From Castanea sativa (lineage: Eukaryota; Streptophyta; Magnoliopsida; Fagales; Fagaceae), in NCBI RefSeq assembly GCF_040712315.1, contig NC_134013.1, positions 78,684,001-78,748,000 of the forward strand: a stretch of DNA of 64,000 nucleotides. Reading direction: 5' to 3'. Shown one piece after another: positions 22,101 to 35,240 of the stretch. The notes under the pieces were generated by a model. The model saw nothing but the letters and a program-made list of their open reading frames with translations, was not told the origin of the DNA and ran no database searches. Numbering within the stretch: the stretch's first letter is position 1; every line of letters starts with the position of its first letter. A program made the position numbers and the translations under genes.

Positions 22101-24428
22101 ATAATCACATCCATCTTGAACTGATTGAACTCAAGAAATTACCTGGCAACCAAGCACACGGTAAAGTAGCTGTTGCAAAGATGGCAAATGCTCAAGCAGT
22201 TCAGCAGCGTCCAGATCTTTCGTTCTCTGCATCAAATTTGCAGCTATCAATTTCCTATAATCTACTTTTTCCATAAGATCACCAATCTAGAGTTTCACAA
22301 GTCAAATGCAACGCAAGAGAAATGTAGAAATAAACATCTGGCAGGATCCTTCAAATTGTGTAAATTTGGACTCACGCATATCAAGCAAAGTTACATAAAG
22401 AGTATAGAAGAGCCTGCAACTACAAGTGAGATAAGGTGCTGGAAACCACTTGCAGAGCCCTTTCAAAGACATCTTTAGGGGGATATGTTGTAATGCATGA
22501 TCCATATCCAAAAAGTGACACGGGCAAGTATTATTGACGCAGTTTTGAAAATGACAGCACAAACTAAAAGAATTTGTGCATCTAGTAATTCACTACCAAT
22601 GCCAGTGTGACACTACTATAAAAAGTGTAGGGAGGAAAAGGGTGACAAAGTTTTATCCTTCTGAATCTACCATTTTGAAGAGGGGGATCACTTCCTGATT
22701 AGCTTCATCAGAAATTAACCTATTAATACCTATCAAAAGCTTACACTTTCTTGATTTTGAACTGTCAAAATGCAATATTTAGCTGGAAAGTAGCAATCTA
22801 AATGTGAGAGAAAGAGAGAGAGAGAGTGAAATCAAAATTCAAAAATGAAAGATCTTTGTAAAAGGAACAATCTTCTTACAGGGCGATCTGTCTCAATGTC
22901 ATACTTCAATACACGAAAGCACTCCAGTCTCTCCTCCAAATATAAGGCATAAGTACGGACCCAAGCAGAATAATCCCATGCTGCACAGCAGATCAAAACA
23001 ATCTCAAAAATAAAAATAAAATACCCAATTCTTCAATAGAAAAGTGTCTACAATGGGTGAGAGGAATTTGGTACCATTTGGACTGGAATCATCTTTGAAA
23101 TGAGCCATGTTAAGCATATGGCTTCTGCTTCTTCCATAATTAATGAGTTCTTCATGAAATGTGGGGTCAACTTCCCTCAAAGCACGATGAATTACAATCA
23201 AAGTTTTCAATGCAACCTAAACAACCAATAATCAGTAAACCAAATTACAACAATAAGCACATACATCAAATTGATAATCATACATAATGAATAAATAATC
23301 ATGTAGTTCATCACCAGATTAACAAATATTCATATATAAACCACAGTCATCACCACTCTGAAGTGCTTAACTATCACTACTACCACTCTCATTAAATCAA
23401 ATCCCTCATTACAAACTGGACAACAATAAATGCAGTCAATAATGAGAAATTACTCCAACGGTAAAGCATATTAACCGCACATGAGTACCTTATTGTTTCA
23501 CAATTTCCTTTAACTAATTGATTTCTTAAGGAAACAACATGCATCTCACATCAGACCATTCTAGTCACATGCACAATTCTGTAGGATAGCAAAGTTTATG
23601 AACATTATATTTAAAGCAGCTTCTTTTGGCTAGATTTGTTTGATAGGGAAGATGAAGACCAAGATCATTATAACTATAGATACAGAATAATTGAAAAAAT
23701 ATGACCATACATGAAGTCTCCCCCTAAAGGTTACAAGCTATACCTTCAATTGCATAAAGGAACACTGCTCTATATAATCAAGGGCTACTAACAATTTAAT
23801 CAAATTTATTATTTCTCCTATTCAAAATTAAAACAACTATAGTCTATAGAATGATAAAGAAATTCTTGATTTACTTCAGATAATGAAGGATAAACCCCTA
23901 TGCTCATTCATCTTATGATAAAGTATCATTGAGGTGATGCACATACCGCCCAATTATGTGTCTTTGCTAACCGCCTAGCAAGAGCATGGATGCAGTATGC
24001 AACATCCGCCCGAGGTCTTGTAGCTGAAATAGCAGAGAAAATAGCTGCAAAGGAAAAATAAAATAAAATCCATCAGGGCCCCATTCAACAAATTACTTCT
24101 ACTTAAAGATCACCAATGAATCAAGCACATAATTGCATCCCATCTCCAGTAGAGAACAAGAGAGAGCACCCACCTCTAATGTGTCTTTCTTTTGCGGGGC
24201 TCTCAACATGATTCGTGGCTTTAACAATAGCAATGTCCAATTCCTGCAAAGTTTTATGCCACACCCAGATAGTTAGACACATCCACATTTCAAAGAGCCC
24301 TCAAAAGCATTGTATGTAATTTTTAATACCTTGTAATCACTGTTGACTTTAGCCAATGACACTGTGGTGGTGTCCTTGATGGCTCCAAGTGCTTTTCTCA
24401 AGCTATTTTGAGTACCCCCACCTGACAT
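19154..24428 (-). CDS. ANTH-domain clathrin assembly protein (AP180/PICALM family)
   Basis: Fifteen coding exons: 24330-24428, 24174-24243, 23947-24044, 23075-23216, 22880-22980, 22143-22226, 21890-21940, 21726-21791, 21578-21643, 21397-21477, 21206-21283, 20399-20554, 20111-20186, 19717-19829 and 19154-19519. They total 1647 nt, 548 aa, one open frame. The N-terminal ANTH domain (about residues 25-300) binds phosphoinositides. It contains the lysine-rich motif [14 protein letters not shown] and [13 protein letters not shown]. The C-terminal tail is disordered and carries adaptor and clathrin-binding type motifs: D-L-L (exon 12 end), D-P-F, N-P-F and a Q-repeat. It should recruit clathrin to plasma membrane or trans-Golgi vesicles. 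The sequence is very close, from memory, to Arabidopsis At5g35200 (PICALM3). Confidence 0.95.
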
Positions 24429-25250
24429 TCTCTACTTCTCAACCCTGAAATTCTACAATAAAACACAAAAAACACTTAACCTGGGTTCACTTGTATAAAA
24501 CCCCATTACCCACCCAAACATAATAAAACAAAATCCCACTCCCCAAAAAACAAATTTAGTGACATCAAACACAAACCACCTACACCAAAGTTTAATATAT
24601 TTCCTTAACAAACCACAAATTTTTTCAAATTAAAGAATGAAGCTCTTTTAACTCTAATCAGATCCAGCCCGGATAGAATTTCATCATTGACCACAAAATG
24701 GTCACCATTAAAAACCAAAATTCAACAAGTTTTATAAACAATCAATGAGTAATCATTATTCTATTTTTTTTTTTAAAAAACACAAGATTTCAAATTTCTG
24801 ATAGAAAAAATTCATCGAAGTCACATGAATAAAAACATATATATGCATGACAGAACAACCACCACCACCACCACCAAAACAACGAAGAATGAGGCCACAA
24901 ATGCAAAAGAAGTTTGATTCTAAAAACAAACAAAAGCATCAGAGATACTCATTAAAGATCTGAAGAGAAAGAAAGGCAAAAGAGTAAGAAATCTACGCTA
25001 CAATTCAACAATTACATTCATAGTTAAACCTCCAATATTTGAAAAACAAAAAACAAAAACAAAAAAAACCACAGACAAACACAAAAGCAAAGAGAGACAC
25101 ACAGAGAGAGATCAGAAAGCTCGAATTACCTGTAACTCAATCAATGAGAGAGAAAGAGAAAGAGAGAGAGAGAGAGAGAGAGATATAAAGAGAGGTGGAG
25201 ACTGGTGTGTCTGCGACCAGAGAAAAGTCGACCAAACAATTGAGTTCGGT
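24429..25250 (-). promoter_or_regulatory. 5' UTR with leader intron and promoter of the clathrin assembly gene
   Basis: Just upstream of the ATG, ATTGTAG|AATTTC on the minus strand gives a 3' splice site at 24452/24453. ACAG|GTAATTC at 25130/25129 gives a matching donor. An intron of about 677 nt would therefore lie in the 5' UTR, a common arrangement that often boosts expression in plants. The leader exon contains a (GA)n/(CT)n tract at 25143-25182. The transcription start is not fixed. Confidence 0.6.
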
Positions 25251-26477
25251 TTGGTTGGGTCGTCGGCGTCTAACACTGTGTTTTTTTAAAAAATAATAAT
25301 AATAATAATAATAATAATGATAATAATAGTAATAATAATGTAGTGGTTTTTCAAAAAACTTTATTTTATTCTTTTTGGGGAAAGAGACTCTTGGGTATTT
25401 ATTATTATTATTGTGCATATCAATGCCAGTTTTCTCTATCTATCTATGTATCTGTGTGTCAGAAAACTAAGGCAAATGTAAGAAATTTTGTACTATCCTC
25501 TCTTTTTAACTCTATCCTATCTTAGTAGAGTTAAAAATTAGAGACTCTGATTCTCTGCACTTTTTTTTTTTTTTTTTTTTTTAATTTATTTTATGCTTCC
25601 TTCTTACTTCTTACTCCGCTCTCCCCCTTTTGATTCGCCACGTTGCAACAAGGAGATCCTCTCCTCTTTTTTTTTTCTTTTTTTTTTAAGGAAATCCTCT
25701 CTTAAACTTAATTATCCGATTAAACCCAATTAGTTAGTAACCCCGAACTGATCTATCTATTAGAGAAAAAAAAAATATTACTTTATAATATTTTTATAAC
25801 ATTTTCACAACAAGTTCTAAGTAGTACTTTCTCAACAAAAAAAAATCTTAAGTGGTAGGTTGTTATGAGTTGAAAAAAAAATTATTTCAATTTTAATTTT
25901 TAATTAGAACCAATAATAATATAGTATCTATGATTTATTGTAAAAATATTATAAACTTAATACTTCTCATTTAAAATAAATAATGAATTACAAACACTTT
26001 TATAAATTAATGACGTAGAGTAAGAAAGTCAACTTTGGTAATGCACCAACAATTAAATTAAAAAAAAAAAAAGGTAAAATACAAAAGTCATACTTAGTTT
26101 TCGCCATGTAAGGTATTATGATATTTTTTTTTTAAATATTTCTTGGCTTTTCTTTATTTGAAAATTCCTTGGCTTTTATTTTCCTTCTGTATCTTTGACT
26201 ATTATTTATTTATCATTAACTTTTCAAACATTTTTTGTGCATCTAATTATTATAATGTAAATCACCGTGAGACTTATGCAATCAAGAAAATGAGTAATTC
26301 GTAAGTATTTTTAGAGGATAGTAAAATTGTGCTTCCTCTTATCGTGTTAATAGTGGGGTTCACACATTAAATTATTGGTAAGGTCCACCATGGATATGAG
26401 AGAAGTACCTAAGAATTTTTCCAAGAAAAGTTGTTGAAAAGAAGTAGAGTAGTAATGAACTTTCAAACGGAGTTTAG
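25251..26477. other. intergenic DNA with microsatellites
   Basis: No gene. It includes AAT/TAA-type repeats at about 25291-25340, a T run at 25561-25582 and AT-rich filler. Confidence 0.6.
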
Positions 26478-26720
26478 GGAAAAATTTGCCAAATAGCATG
26501 ATTTTAGAAGAATTTTAGAAAAACAGCATATCATTGAAACTATTTTGTAAGTTGGACTATTTTTGAAACTCGAGTTCCATTCAATATTGTTGTATAGTGC
26601 TTGAAACTCGAGTTTACCAAACTCGAGTTTCAAAAATAGTCCAACTTACAAAATAGTTTCAAATGCATGCTATGTACCAAAAATTTTTCTAAAAAGCTAC
26701 TATTCAACAAATTTTGCCGT
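26478..26720. mobile_element. foldback MITE
   Basis: The two halves are inverted copies: GGAAAAATTTGCC at the left and TTTGCCGT at the right. A long perfect arm contains AACTATTTTGTAAGTTGGAC and GAAACTCGAG. The string GAGTTTAG occurs directly at both outer edges (26470-26477 and 26721-26728), an 8-bp direct repeat suggesting a target duplication. The centre has two further inverted CTCGAG-containing segments. Confidence 0.75.
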
Positions 26721-27247
26721 GAGTTTAGTGTTGTTTTTGCTTAAGGAGAAAATTGATTACTTTTGAAAAAGCTTGATAATACTTGGTATTAGCCCAAACC
26801 TTAAGAGTGGTTATCATATTTTACCCAACAATCTTCATATATCATATATGTCTAAAATAATAGGTATTTAAATATTAAAAAAATTAAATTAAATATTTTG
26901 TACAAAAAGAAACTTATCTAGTTTAATTAGAATTTATTTAAAAAATATCAAGTTTGTTTAGTGTTGAATTATTATCTCCAAAAAGAAAATGAGTTATAAA
27001 CAGTTTGAATTAACACAGTTAACATTATTTCTAAATTCAAAAGCCAAATATGAAATATAATGAGGAAAAATGAAAGCTTTCAAAAGATTGTGTAGTAATA
27101 TATTAATATTACAAAAATTTAGGAAAAAGTTAAAGACTTTTACTGTTTATATATAGAAATGGTAGATTATACTCTTATATATATAGGTTTTTAACAACTC
27201 ATTTTCGTTTTAGGTACAATTATAATTTTATTCAAACTTGTTTTTTC

Positions 27248-27280
<33 letters not shown>

Positions 27281-30200
27281 TTTAATCTATTCCAAACAAG
27301 TATTTACACATACACAAAACAAGCTATAATGTTCTTGATAAATTGTAACTTACCAATTTGATCTTTTACTTACAATGAGTGATTTTTATTTCAAGAGAGT
27401 ACTAATCTATGACATCCGCTTTTGATAATTGTCTTTTATAATTAAACCAAGACAACGAGTACAGTAAGAAGGATTTGAACTAAACTAAACAATACCATTA
27501 AACTACCAGAAGTTTGACTTCCACCAAATTTGGTCATTTGGAACTAAGAGTGATAAAAAAAAAATTTATACTTATAAGTGTTGCTTGTCCTATTAATCAA
27601 TTGGCCCATGTGGGTGCAGGTGTTTAAAGACAAGCAATGGCTATATGTACTAGATCTATTCTTATAAACCATAAGTAACTTAAGGCTTACTCTTTAGTAA
27701 CAAATTCTTGCCTTTAGAACCAGGAAAGGGAAGTAGCATAGAATCAAAAAAAAAAAAAAAAAAAAACCCCACAAAACTAAACTAAACTAAACTAATACTT
27801 CCAGCTGGCTAAAGACAGCCAGTTTTAAATTAAGGTTTGATCCTAACCTTATTTTTTGATGAAACTACAAAACTGGCCTTTCCATTTTGAGAAAAACACA
27901 ACTCTTTTTTAAATTGGTGAATTGGATGGGGACCATTTACTTACTCAGTTTAATGTAGAATGATTGCCACATGCAACAAAAAGAAAAGTTACACCTACAA
28001 ATTTAAAATTTGAACATTATTGCCATGATGAATTGGAGGCACCAATTTTTTATTTTTTATTTGTTTCTCTATGTTTTCATTGTCTATAATAATAATAATT
28101 ATTATTATTATTATTATAATAATCAGTCAAAAATATATATACATAAAAAAATTAAAAGAATAGAAATATAATTTCTTATTTAATTTTAACAAAAGGTGTT
28201 CCTAGCAAAATTATCACATATTTACCATTAAATATTACAAAAGTCATTCATTCTGTGTTCAGTTTACCCTAAGATTACTTGGCAACAAATCTAATAAAAT
28301 TCATACGTTCTGATATCAATTTTAAATTATTTCCATATCTATCGCCTGCCGTCCTTTGAAATTCTAAGCAGTCAATGAAGAATGCCAAGTAAAAGTATCT
28401 AAAAATAAACTTTGAAGTTGTGATGTGGTAGCCTGTAGGAATTGACAATGCCATATGGAAACAAACATCCAAATGCTGATCTACAGACGCAACTATTCTT
28501 ATATTCAATTTTATAATTTATTTACTTATATAATTATGAGTAGATAACGAAAACTTGTAGATCTCACAAGTTAGTAGTAAGCATAATATATCGACCGCTT
28601 ACAATCGCATAAAAAGTCAATAAATTGTAAAAATAGGTGTCTCTTTAGAATTATTCTATACCTTCATTTCAGCCTTTTCTGTTTTGTGTCCAAAATGTAC
28701 AAACTTTTATTTGCTTCAAAGTTCAAACTATAGATATATTCAACGTAAGCTGATTAAAAATATCTGACTATTCTCAGTATTACTGCCTGATGCATCTCAT
28801 CCCTCTGAACCAAGGTCTTGGAATAAAAAGATGGGTCTCTATTTAAATTAAAAGTGGCTTTAATAATTGGCGTTTCAGCTTTTCTGAATCAATAGGCAAT
28901 GGTATGGGTGAGCCCAGCTTGTTCAAAAGCAACAGTTTGGCTCTAAAGCAGCTTGAATTTTTTATTTTATTTTATTTTGCTTTTGATCCATGTAAGTGTA
29001 GAGATTTTTCTAATCTTATACGAGGGAGAAAGTATCTCATGTGACTGTCTCATAAAATAATTTTCTTAAATTTGATGGATCCAACACACATGAGATTCAT
29101 ATGTGGCAAGGGTGACACTCAATGAGACATCTCATAAGATGTTTTTTCTACGTGAAGGGTTAGAATGCTCTCAGACCATATAACTTATTGGCATTTTAAT
29201 AATTGTTTTAAAAAAATTAATACACGTGGAGTAGGGGGAATTCAAATTCTAGTTCTACTTATAAGAGAAATCAGACAACGTCACTAAGTTACACGATTTT
29301 TGATAGCATTTATAAATAGTTAAAATAAAGGGGTTAACTTTTAAAAGAATTGAATGCTATTACGACAAAGTCATCTTTTATTATCTTTGGTTCTCTTAAT
29401 TATTTATAGTTATTTTGATCTATGAAGTAAATAAACATCAACAGAACAATGATCTTATCGTCGAATAAGAGATTTGAGATTCGAACATCACCTACATAAT
29501 AATCCAATTGATATTTTAACATGATAACAAAGAATAATTATTATAGAGTGGATTCGGTAGGTTGAAATTCTATCATATTTATAAAAAATTTAATCTTCCT
29601 TTTAAATTTTATTAAATGAGATCACATAATAAAGAGTTGTGGATTTAAAATTTATCGTTTGAGGTGCATCAATAGTGCTATTATATGCATAAAAAAATAG
29701 TGAGATTGAAAATTTAAATCTTATCTCAATTGAGGAGCTTTTCTAAAAACAGTGATTTTGTTGTTTATGGATATTTATTATAATCACCTTACCGTGTTCA
29801 GTAATAATGCCAAGTTATAGAATATCGAATTACTAATGTAAATCCCCTCTGGGAGGAAGTTTTCCTTCTTGTCCAAAACATAGAATCTGCAATGATGAAA
29901 GGTTTTAATTTCTTAATTTCTATACTTTGACTAAAAAATATTTATGACTTTTTCTTTTAATTTAAAAATATGAAGAACAGCTGTATGATATTTAATTATC
30001 ATGATTTAGAAAGTAATTATCATGATTTTCATTTGATGAGTAAGCCGCATTCAAAACAAAAAAGAAAAAAGAAGAAGAAAAGTTAGTACCAAACACACAT
30101 ATATTACACATATATTCCACCTCAGACACATATATAAATGGTGCAGAAATAATTTTCTTATATATTAAAAAAGCGCACATGCATATTAAAAAACATATAT

Positions 30201-30363
30201 GCCTGACTACCCCGACAGTATAATTTTATATAATTTAGTTTCATATAATTTAGATGACCAGATCTTAATTTCATATATAATTTGTATGTATGATTTTAAA
30301 TAACTAGAGATAAATTTATTTAAAATTATAATAATATGAGATAATTTTTTTTTTGGTCGAGTA
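26721..30363. other. intergenic AT-rich DNA
   Basis: No supported gene. It includes (AAT)n at about 27250-27279, an ACTAA repeat at 27777-27795 and an AATAATAATTATTATTATT palindromic run at 28088-28123. Open frames here are short and lack family signals. Confidence 0.5.
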
Positions 30364-30520
30364 CGGGTTTGTTTGGAATCTGCTTATTTTGTTGAAATTG
30401 AAAACTTTTTGTTGAAAGTACTGTGGATAAAGGTAAAAATCAGTGAAACTTATGAATAGTAGTAAAAATAAGTTAAATAGTAAAATAAGCTGGTTTTTTA
30501 ATCTGGGGCAAACGCACACT
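30364..30520. mobile_element. MITE, family shared with 63.1-63.3 kb
   Basis: The left end GGGTTTGTTTGGAATCTG and the complement of the right end GCAAACGCACACT form inverted repeats. The interior shares GAAAGTACTGT(A/G)GATAAAGG and ATGAATAGTA with the copy at 63.14-63.34 kb. Two copies with inverted ends define a small family. Confidence 0.65.
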
Positions 30521-31631
30521 AAGTCAATGGAAATATAATAACAAATAACTTAATTAATTTAGATGTTCCTTTAGAACCGAATGTTTTATTCAAATCTGAA
30601 ATATAACAATTTATTACTATTTTTTCATTATCTTTTTCTATGACCTGATTTTCTAAAAAAGGTTTGTTGAAATTTTGAATGGAATGAAATGTTTATATTT
30701 TCCTTACCATTTAAATGGTATAAGTTTTATTGCGTATAGTACCGCTAGGAATCTAGCTCTAATGGCCTACAACCAATTAATATACAAAATAAGTCTTTTT
30801 TTTTTTTTTTAAGAAAGATACAAAATAAGTCTTAATCCAGCATTCATTATTTTTCTCTATTTTATAATTTCTATCATTTCCTCAAGTGATAAGTCATTTT
30901 CTATTATTTTTATTAATATTATTTTGAGTTTTCTAGTTTTTCTCAATTTTTTAAAATTTTCTCAACTTAAATCAAATTTTTTTTTTTTACTAATACATTA
31001 ATCGCTATTATTTAAATATGATCAAACTACCTCAAATGACTCTCTTTTATTAATAAGAATTATCTCTATTTTTTAAAATATTTACTTATATCAATTGTAT
31101 ATACATACATATTTTGTTAAAGTATTTAAAATTTTTTTGATAGGAAAAGTATTAAAATAAATGAGAATAAAATTGGATTTGATAAGAATTTATTATTATT
31201 ATTATTATTATTTGAGAATCTTGAGCCATATATATAATATATGGTAGATCCAGGGGTATTTGACAAAAGACATCACATCACAGCTATTTGGGGCACGTGG
31301 AACATTGATAGACACCAACCTGCCAACAGTGATGAGTGATCCCTGTTATAACCCATGTGAATGACACCTCTCCGAATCCCGTCCCATCCAAAAGGACGAT
31401 CGTACCCCAATACTAAAACAATACAACAACCAACAACCACGCAGCCAGGCACCACAAATATGAACATCGATATGACTAACTGACCCTCCATCCATGCCTT
31501 TTTATCCAAGTGAAGGCAAAGGGTAATTTGGATTTTGTCATCAAATGTCTAAGCACATAAGTATTTAACGCCTTTCTTCAAACAAAAAAAAATTTATTTA
31601 ATGCTTTATTAAATAATTTTTTTACACAATT

Positions 31632-31680
<49 letters not shown>

Positions 31681-32735
31681 TGTCAAATTGTACAAAATAT
31701 ATCCAAAAAATTATGTATAATCACAATGAATTTATCTGTGTAAGGGCACTGGTATCACTGTTTGTATAATAGAAAAATACCATAATTTAGCTAATTAAAC
31801 TCAAAATTTACTTTAAACATCTTTCTCAAAAAAAAATCTAAAGTTGTATAAAAATGCATAGTTATTAACTTACTATAATAACCATATAAATTTACACTTT
31901 TTGCATTTGATTTTTTATTATTTCTTTATGTATTTTAAAGATAAAGAAAGAGAGTAGATAGTGATTGTATGTGTGAAAAAAATAGAAACAATTAAAAAAT
32001 CAAGAAAATTTAATATTTTAATGAAATGTATAATGTTTTGAAAAATTAGTACTTAAAATAGAAAAGGAAGTTCTTATATCAAATAAATAATAATTTTTGC
32101 AATGCTGTCAATAAATTATTAAAAATATATATTTTATTTTAAAATAAATTATTAAAATGTGTATTTTTTTTATACAAAATAAAAATTCTAATTTAGTTTA
32201 ATCTAAGTATATATGTGTGTGAGTTTCGCTCATGAGGACTTGAATTCTAATCATTACCCTTCATACTGTACAAATACTTATACTTATAAAATGATCATCA
32301 CACCAAAAATACCCAATAATATGTCCGAGTATTTTATTTTTTTGAGAAGGGACGTTGCAGCTTAAAATTAAAGACCCCTTTATTGAGGTTTTGTTTTGCT
32401 ACGGTACTTTTCATCGCCATGAAATGAATACATAAATTTCAGGACCCACCTTCAACCTGTAGACCAATGGGCCTCCGCTGTACTATATTTCACGGAATCA
32501 CGGTCACGGAACACGAATGGATGTGGATGGTGGGGGCCCACTGTCCATCTTCGATTCCTTTGAAGATTTCTTCACCGTCTGATTTGTTAAATTTTTTAAT
32601 GTACAAGGTTTTTCTCGTGCAGGTTACCCCTATTTTATTTTCTGCCTGTCTGACTATAGTATAGTCCAAGATTTGACATTTGCACTTATTTTGGTTGCGA
32701 GTTTAACAAAAGTCCATGTAGAAAGGAAACTGTTC

Positions 32736-32774
<39 letters not shown>

Positions 32775-33149
32775 CTTTAATCGTAGTTTTTCCTTTACCA
32801 AACAAAGTCTATACAATAAAGATCATTGTAGTCCTTAATTGAAGCTATGTTCGTGTATAATTTTTTATAGTTAGGATTAAAAATAAAATTATATGTCAAC
32901 TAATTGTGTTGCTGAAAAGTTAAAATGAAGTAGGTCAAAAAGATTCAGTCACAAATTAGACCACTCTTTAATGATGTGTGCCCTTTGGATTAGATTATTG
33001 AGATGTTAGTGGTATATCATTTTCACACAATAAGCCAAGCCACCCACTATATAATTTATCAATCTATACAAACTTGTAGACTATAAACTCTAGAAAATGT
33101 AACATCTTCGGTAACTTGAAAAAAAAATGTATATAATTTATAAATATTT

Positions 33150-33150
<1 letters not shown>
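30521..33150. other. intergenic DNA
   Basis: No gene. Two patches of higher GC stand out (31.25-31.52 kb, with a CACGTG G-box at 31294-31299, and 32.39-32.62 kb). Microsatellites are (AAT)n at 31635-31681 and (AT)n at 32740-32770. An AT-rich arm from 31.74 kb resembles the PIF-like elements of this window. Confidence 0.5.

Positions 33151-33236
<86 letters not shown>
33151..33236. repeat. (TC)n-(TA)n-(GA)n palindromic microsatellite
   Basis: About 22 bp of TC repeats, then about 20 bp of TA repeats, then about 44 bp of GA repeats. The arrangement is self-complementary and can fold into a long hairpin. Confidence 0.95.
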
Positions 33237-33239
<3 letters not shown>

Positions 33240-33440
33240 TTGTATTATACCATCCATCTTCGAGTAATTTAAAAAATCCAAACGTAAATGTTCTTAATGC
33301 TTTTAAGAGTATTTACAGTGGAGGAGGTAAAACCTCCAAAAAGCTAGTTTTAGCACTCAAGAACCAAAGTACATACTTTATCAATGGTTGTAAAATTAAA
33401 AAAGGTTTGGCAATTTGCTACAGTAACTAGCTATTTCTAA

Positions 33441-34270
33441 GAGCATTCACAATAGTGGTTCTAAAGAATTTAGATTTTAGCATATCAAAAAGTTACTTTA
33501 TCTAATTTACCACCTCACTTTACTAAAAACCCAATATCAATGGTTTTATTTTAGCATATAACATATTAAAATAATACGAATAAAATAATAAAATAATATA
33601 TTTAACATTATAAACAACAGCCATAGCCACAACCATCCATAACAATCACCGCCATAGCCACAAAAATCCCCGCACAACCACAACCACAGCCACCACTACC
33701 CACAATTGCAATACCCAATCATCACAATCCCCTCAAAATTGCAACCCACCAAACCCAAAACAAAATAACCACCCAAAACCATCATCACTGCCACCCACAA
33801 AGGCCACAACCCCTACAAATTAGAACCCCCACCACCAAAAACAAATCACAAACCCACCAAACCCACATAACAACTATCTATCCAACCCACAATCCCCATA
33901 AACCACAAACCCACAACACAATCACCTATCAAAACCCAGCCACAACTTCATCGAAATACAACCACTGGTCTGCTAAAACCTAGCCACACCTACCAAACCA
34001 CCGTAACTCTAATTAAAAATCCACCAAAAACCATTGTAAGACCCACGAACTGAACCACCCACGAACCAAGAAGTTGACCCACAATAGAGACCCACAAGCC
34101 ACGAAATCAACCTAGACCCACAACCCATGAACTTTACCCAAAGCAGAGAACCATGAACCATGAAATTGACCTAGACCCATAATCCATGAACCACAAAATC
34201 AACCCACAATAGAGACCTTCGAGATCGATGGCGAGAGAAAGGAGAGTGAGTGAGGGAGTCGAAGAGCTTG

Positions 34271-34310
<40 letters not shown>

Positions 34311-34505
34311 TAAAAGTATTATAAAAAATGGTAACAACAAGTGAAAGTAAGTTGCTACAAGTAGCAACTTACTATAGTAGGTTTGCAAATTTTTTTAAAT
34401 ATATCACCTATGATGTTTGGTGGTTTTTTAGTGTTTGGATGGGTAAAATAGTTTTTGTGTGTGTGTGTGTGTGTGGCTATTTTACCATTTTCATTTTGAA
34501 TGCTC
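33441..34505. mobile_element. inner PIF/Harbinger-like element with TAA duplication
   Basis: The ends GAGCATTCACAAT and the complement of ATTTTGAATGCTC are inverted and flanked on both sides by TAA (33438-33440 and 34506-34508), the 3-bp target expected for PIF/Harbinger. The interior is CA/CCA-rich then GA-rich, the same layout as the element at 16.28-17.45 kb. No transposase is visible. Confidence 0.6.
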
Positions 34506-34575
34506 TAACAATTTAGTGTAGCAACAAAGTTATGAAAAAAAACTATTTGGTTTCTCTTATTTATTTATTATTATA

Positions 34576-34624
<49 letters not shown>

Positions 34625-34851
34625 CTTTGGCTGAGCCTCTCTCTACACTCTCCCCCTTCTCTTCAATCTTTTTTTTTTTTTGTTTTTTGGCTAGGGCTGT
34701 TCATGCCCCAACCGCAACCAAAGAAACTGACTGCCACTGATCTGATCGCATCATTAGAGATACTTGCCAATGATTGTTTGGATTTGTTTCGGAGATCCAA
34801 GTTCATGTAGCTCTAATCTCCAACCTCATATATGTCTTCCTCGAGCTTTAT

Positions 34852-35240
34852 AGCTTGTTTGGATGGAGGGGAGAGTAGAGGGGAGTAGAGTAGAAGGAGG
34901 GAGAGTAGGCTAAATTACTTTGTTTAGATGTTTTTTAAGGGAAGAGGGAGAGGAATTTGGAGAGATTCTAACTAATTCTAACCCCTCATTTTTAATTCCC
35001 CCGAATTGGAGAGATTTAGAGGGAGAGTAGAGTATAGAAATGCTTGACCAAATGAATTACTAAATTTATCCTTACCATATTAACAAAATTACAAACTATG
35101 AAAATGCAAATTATTTCTCTAATTATTTCTCTCTCCCTTACTTAATTTTAAAAACATCCAAATAAGGTGAAGGATAACCATTCTCCTCTACTCTCCTCCC
35201 CTCTTCTCTCCTCTCTCTCTCCAAACTTCCAAACATAGCA
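34852..35240. mobile_element. MITE with GA/CT-rich arms
   Basis: The left arm TTGTTTGGATGGAGGGGAG and the right arm ending CCAAACTTCCAAACA are inverted. Arms of about 60-70 bp consist of GGAGAGTAGAGG-type purine strings opposite CCTCTACTCTCC-type pyrimidine strings. The centre is AT-rich and non-coding. Confidence 0.65.

Noticed and set aside
28275..28508. 77-codon minus-strand frame
   Set aside because: No recognisable domain, no splice context and no coding-like composition beyond the single frame.
32467..32664. 65-codon plus-strand frame in a GC-richer patch
   Set aside because: No family similarity seen. Kept only as a possible non-coding island.
34532..34810. 92-codon plus-strand open frame with M-P-Q-P-Q-P-K-K-L
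   Set aside because: Most of it translates a (TC)n microsatellite and a T run. It lies inside a transposon cluster and no family signal was seen.
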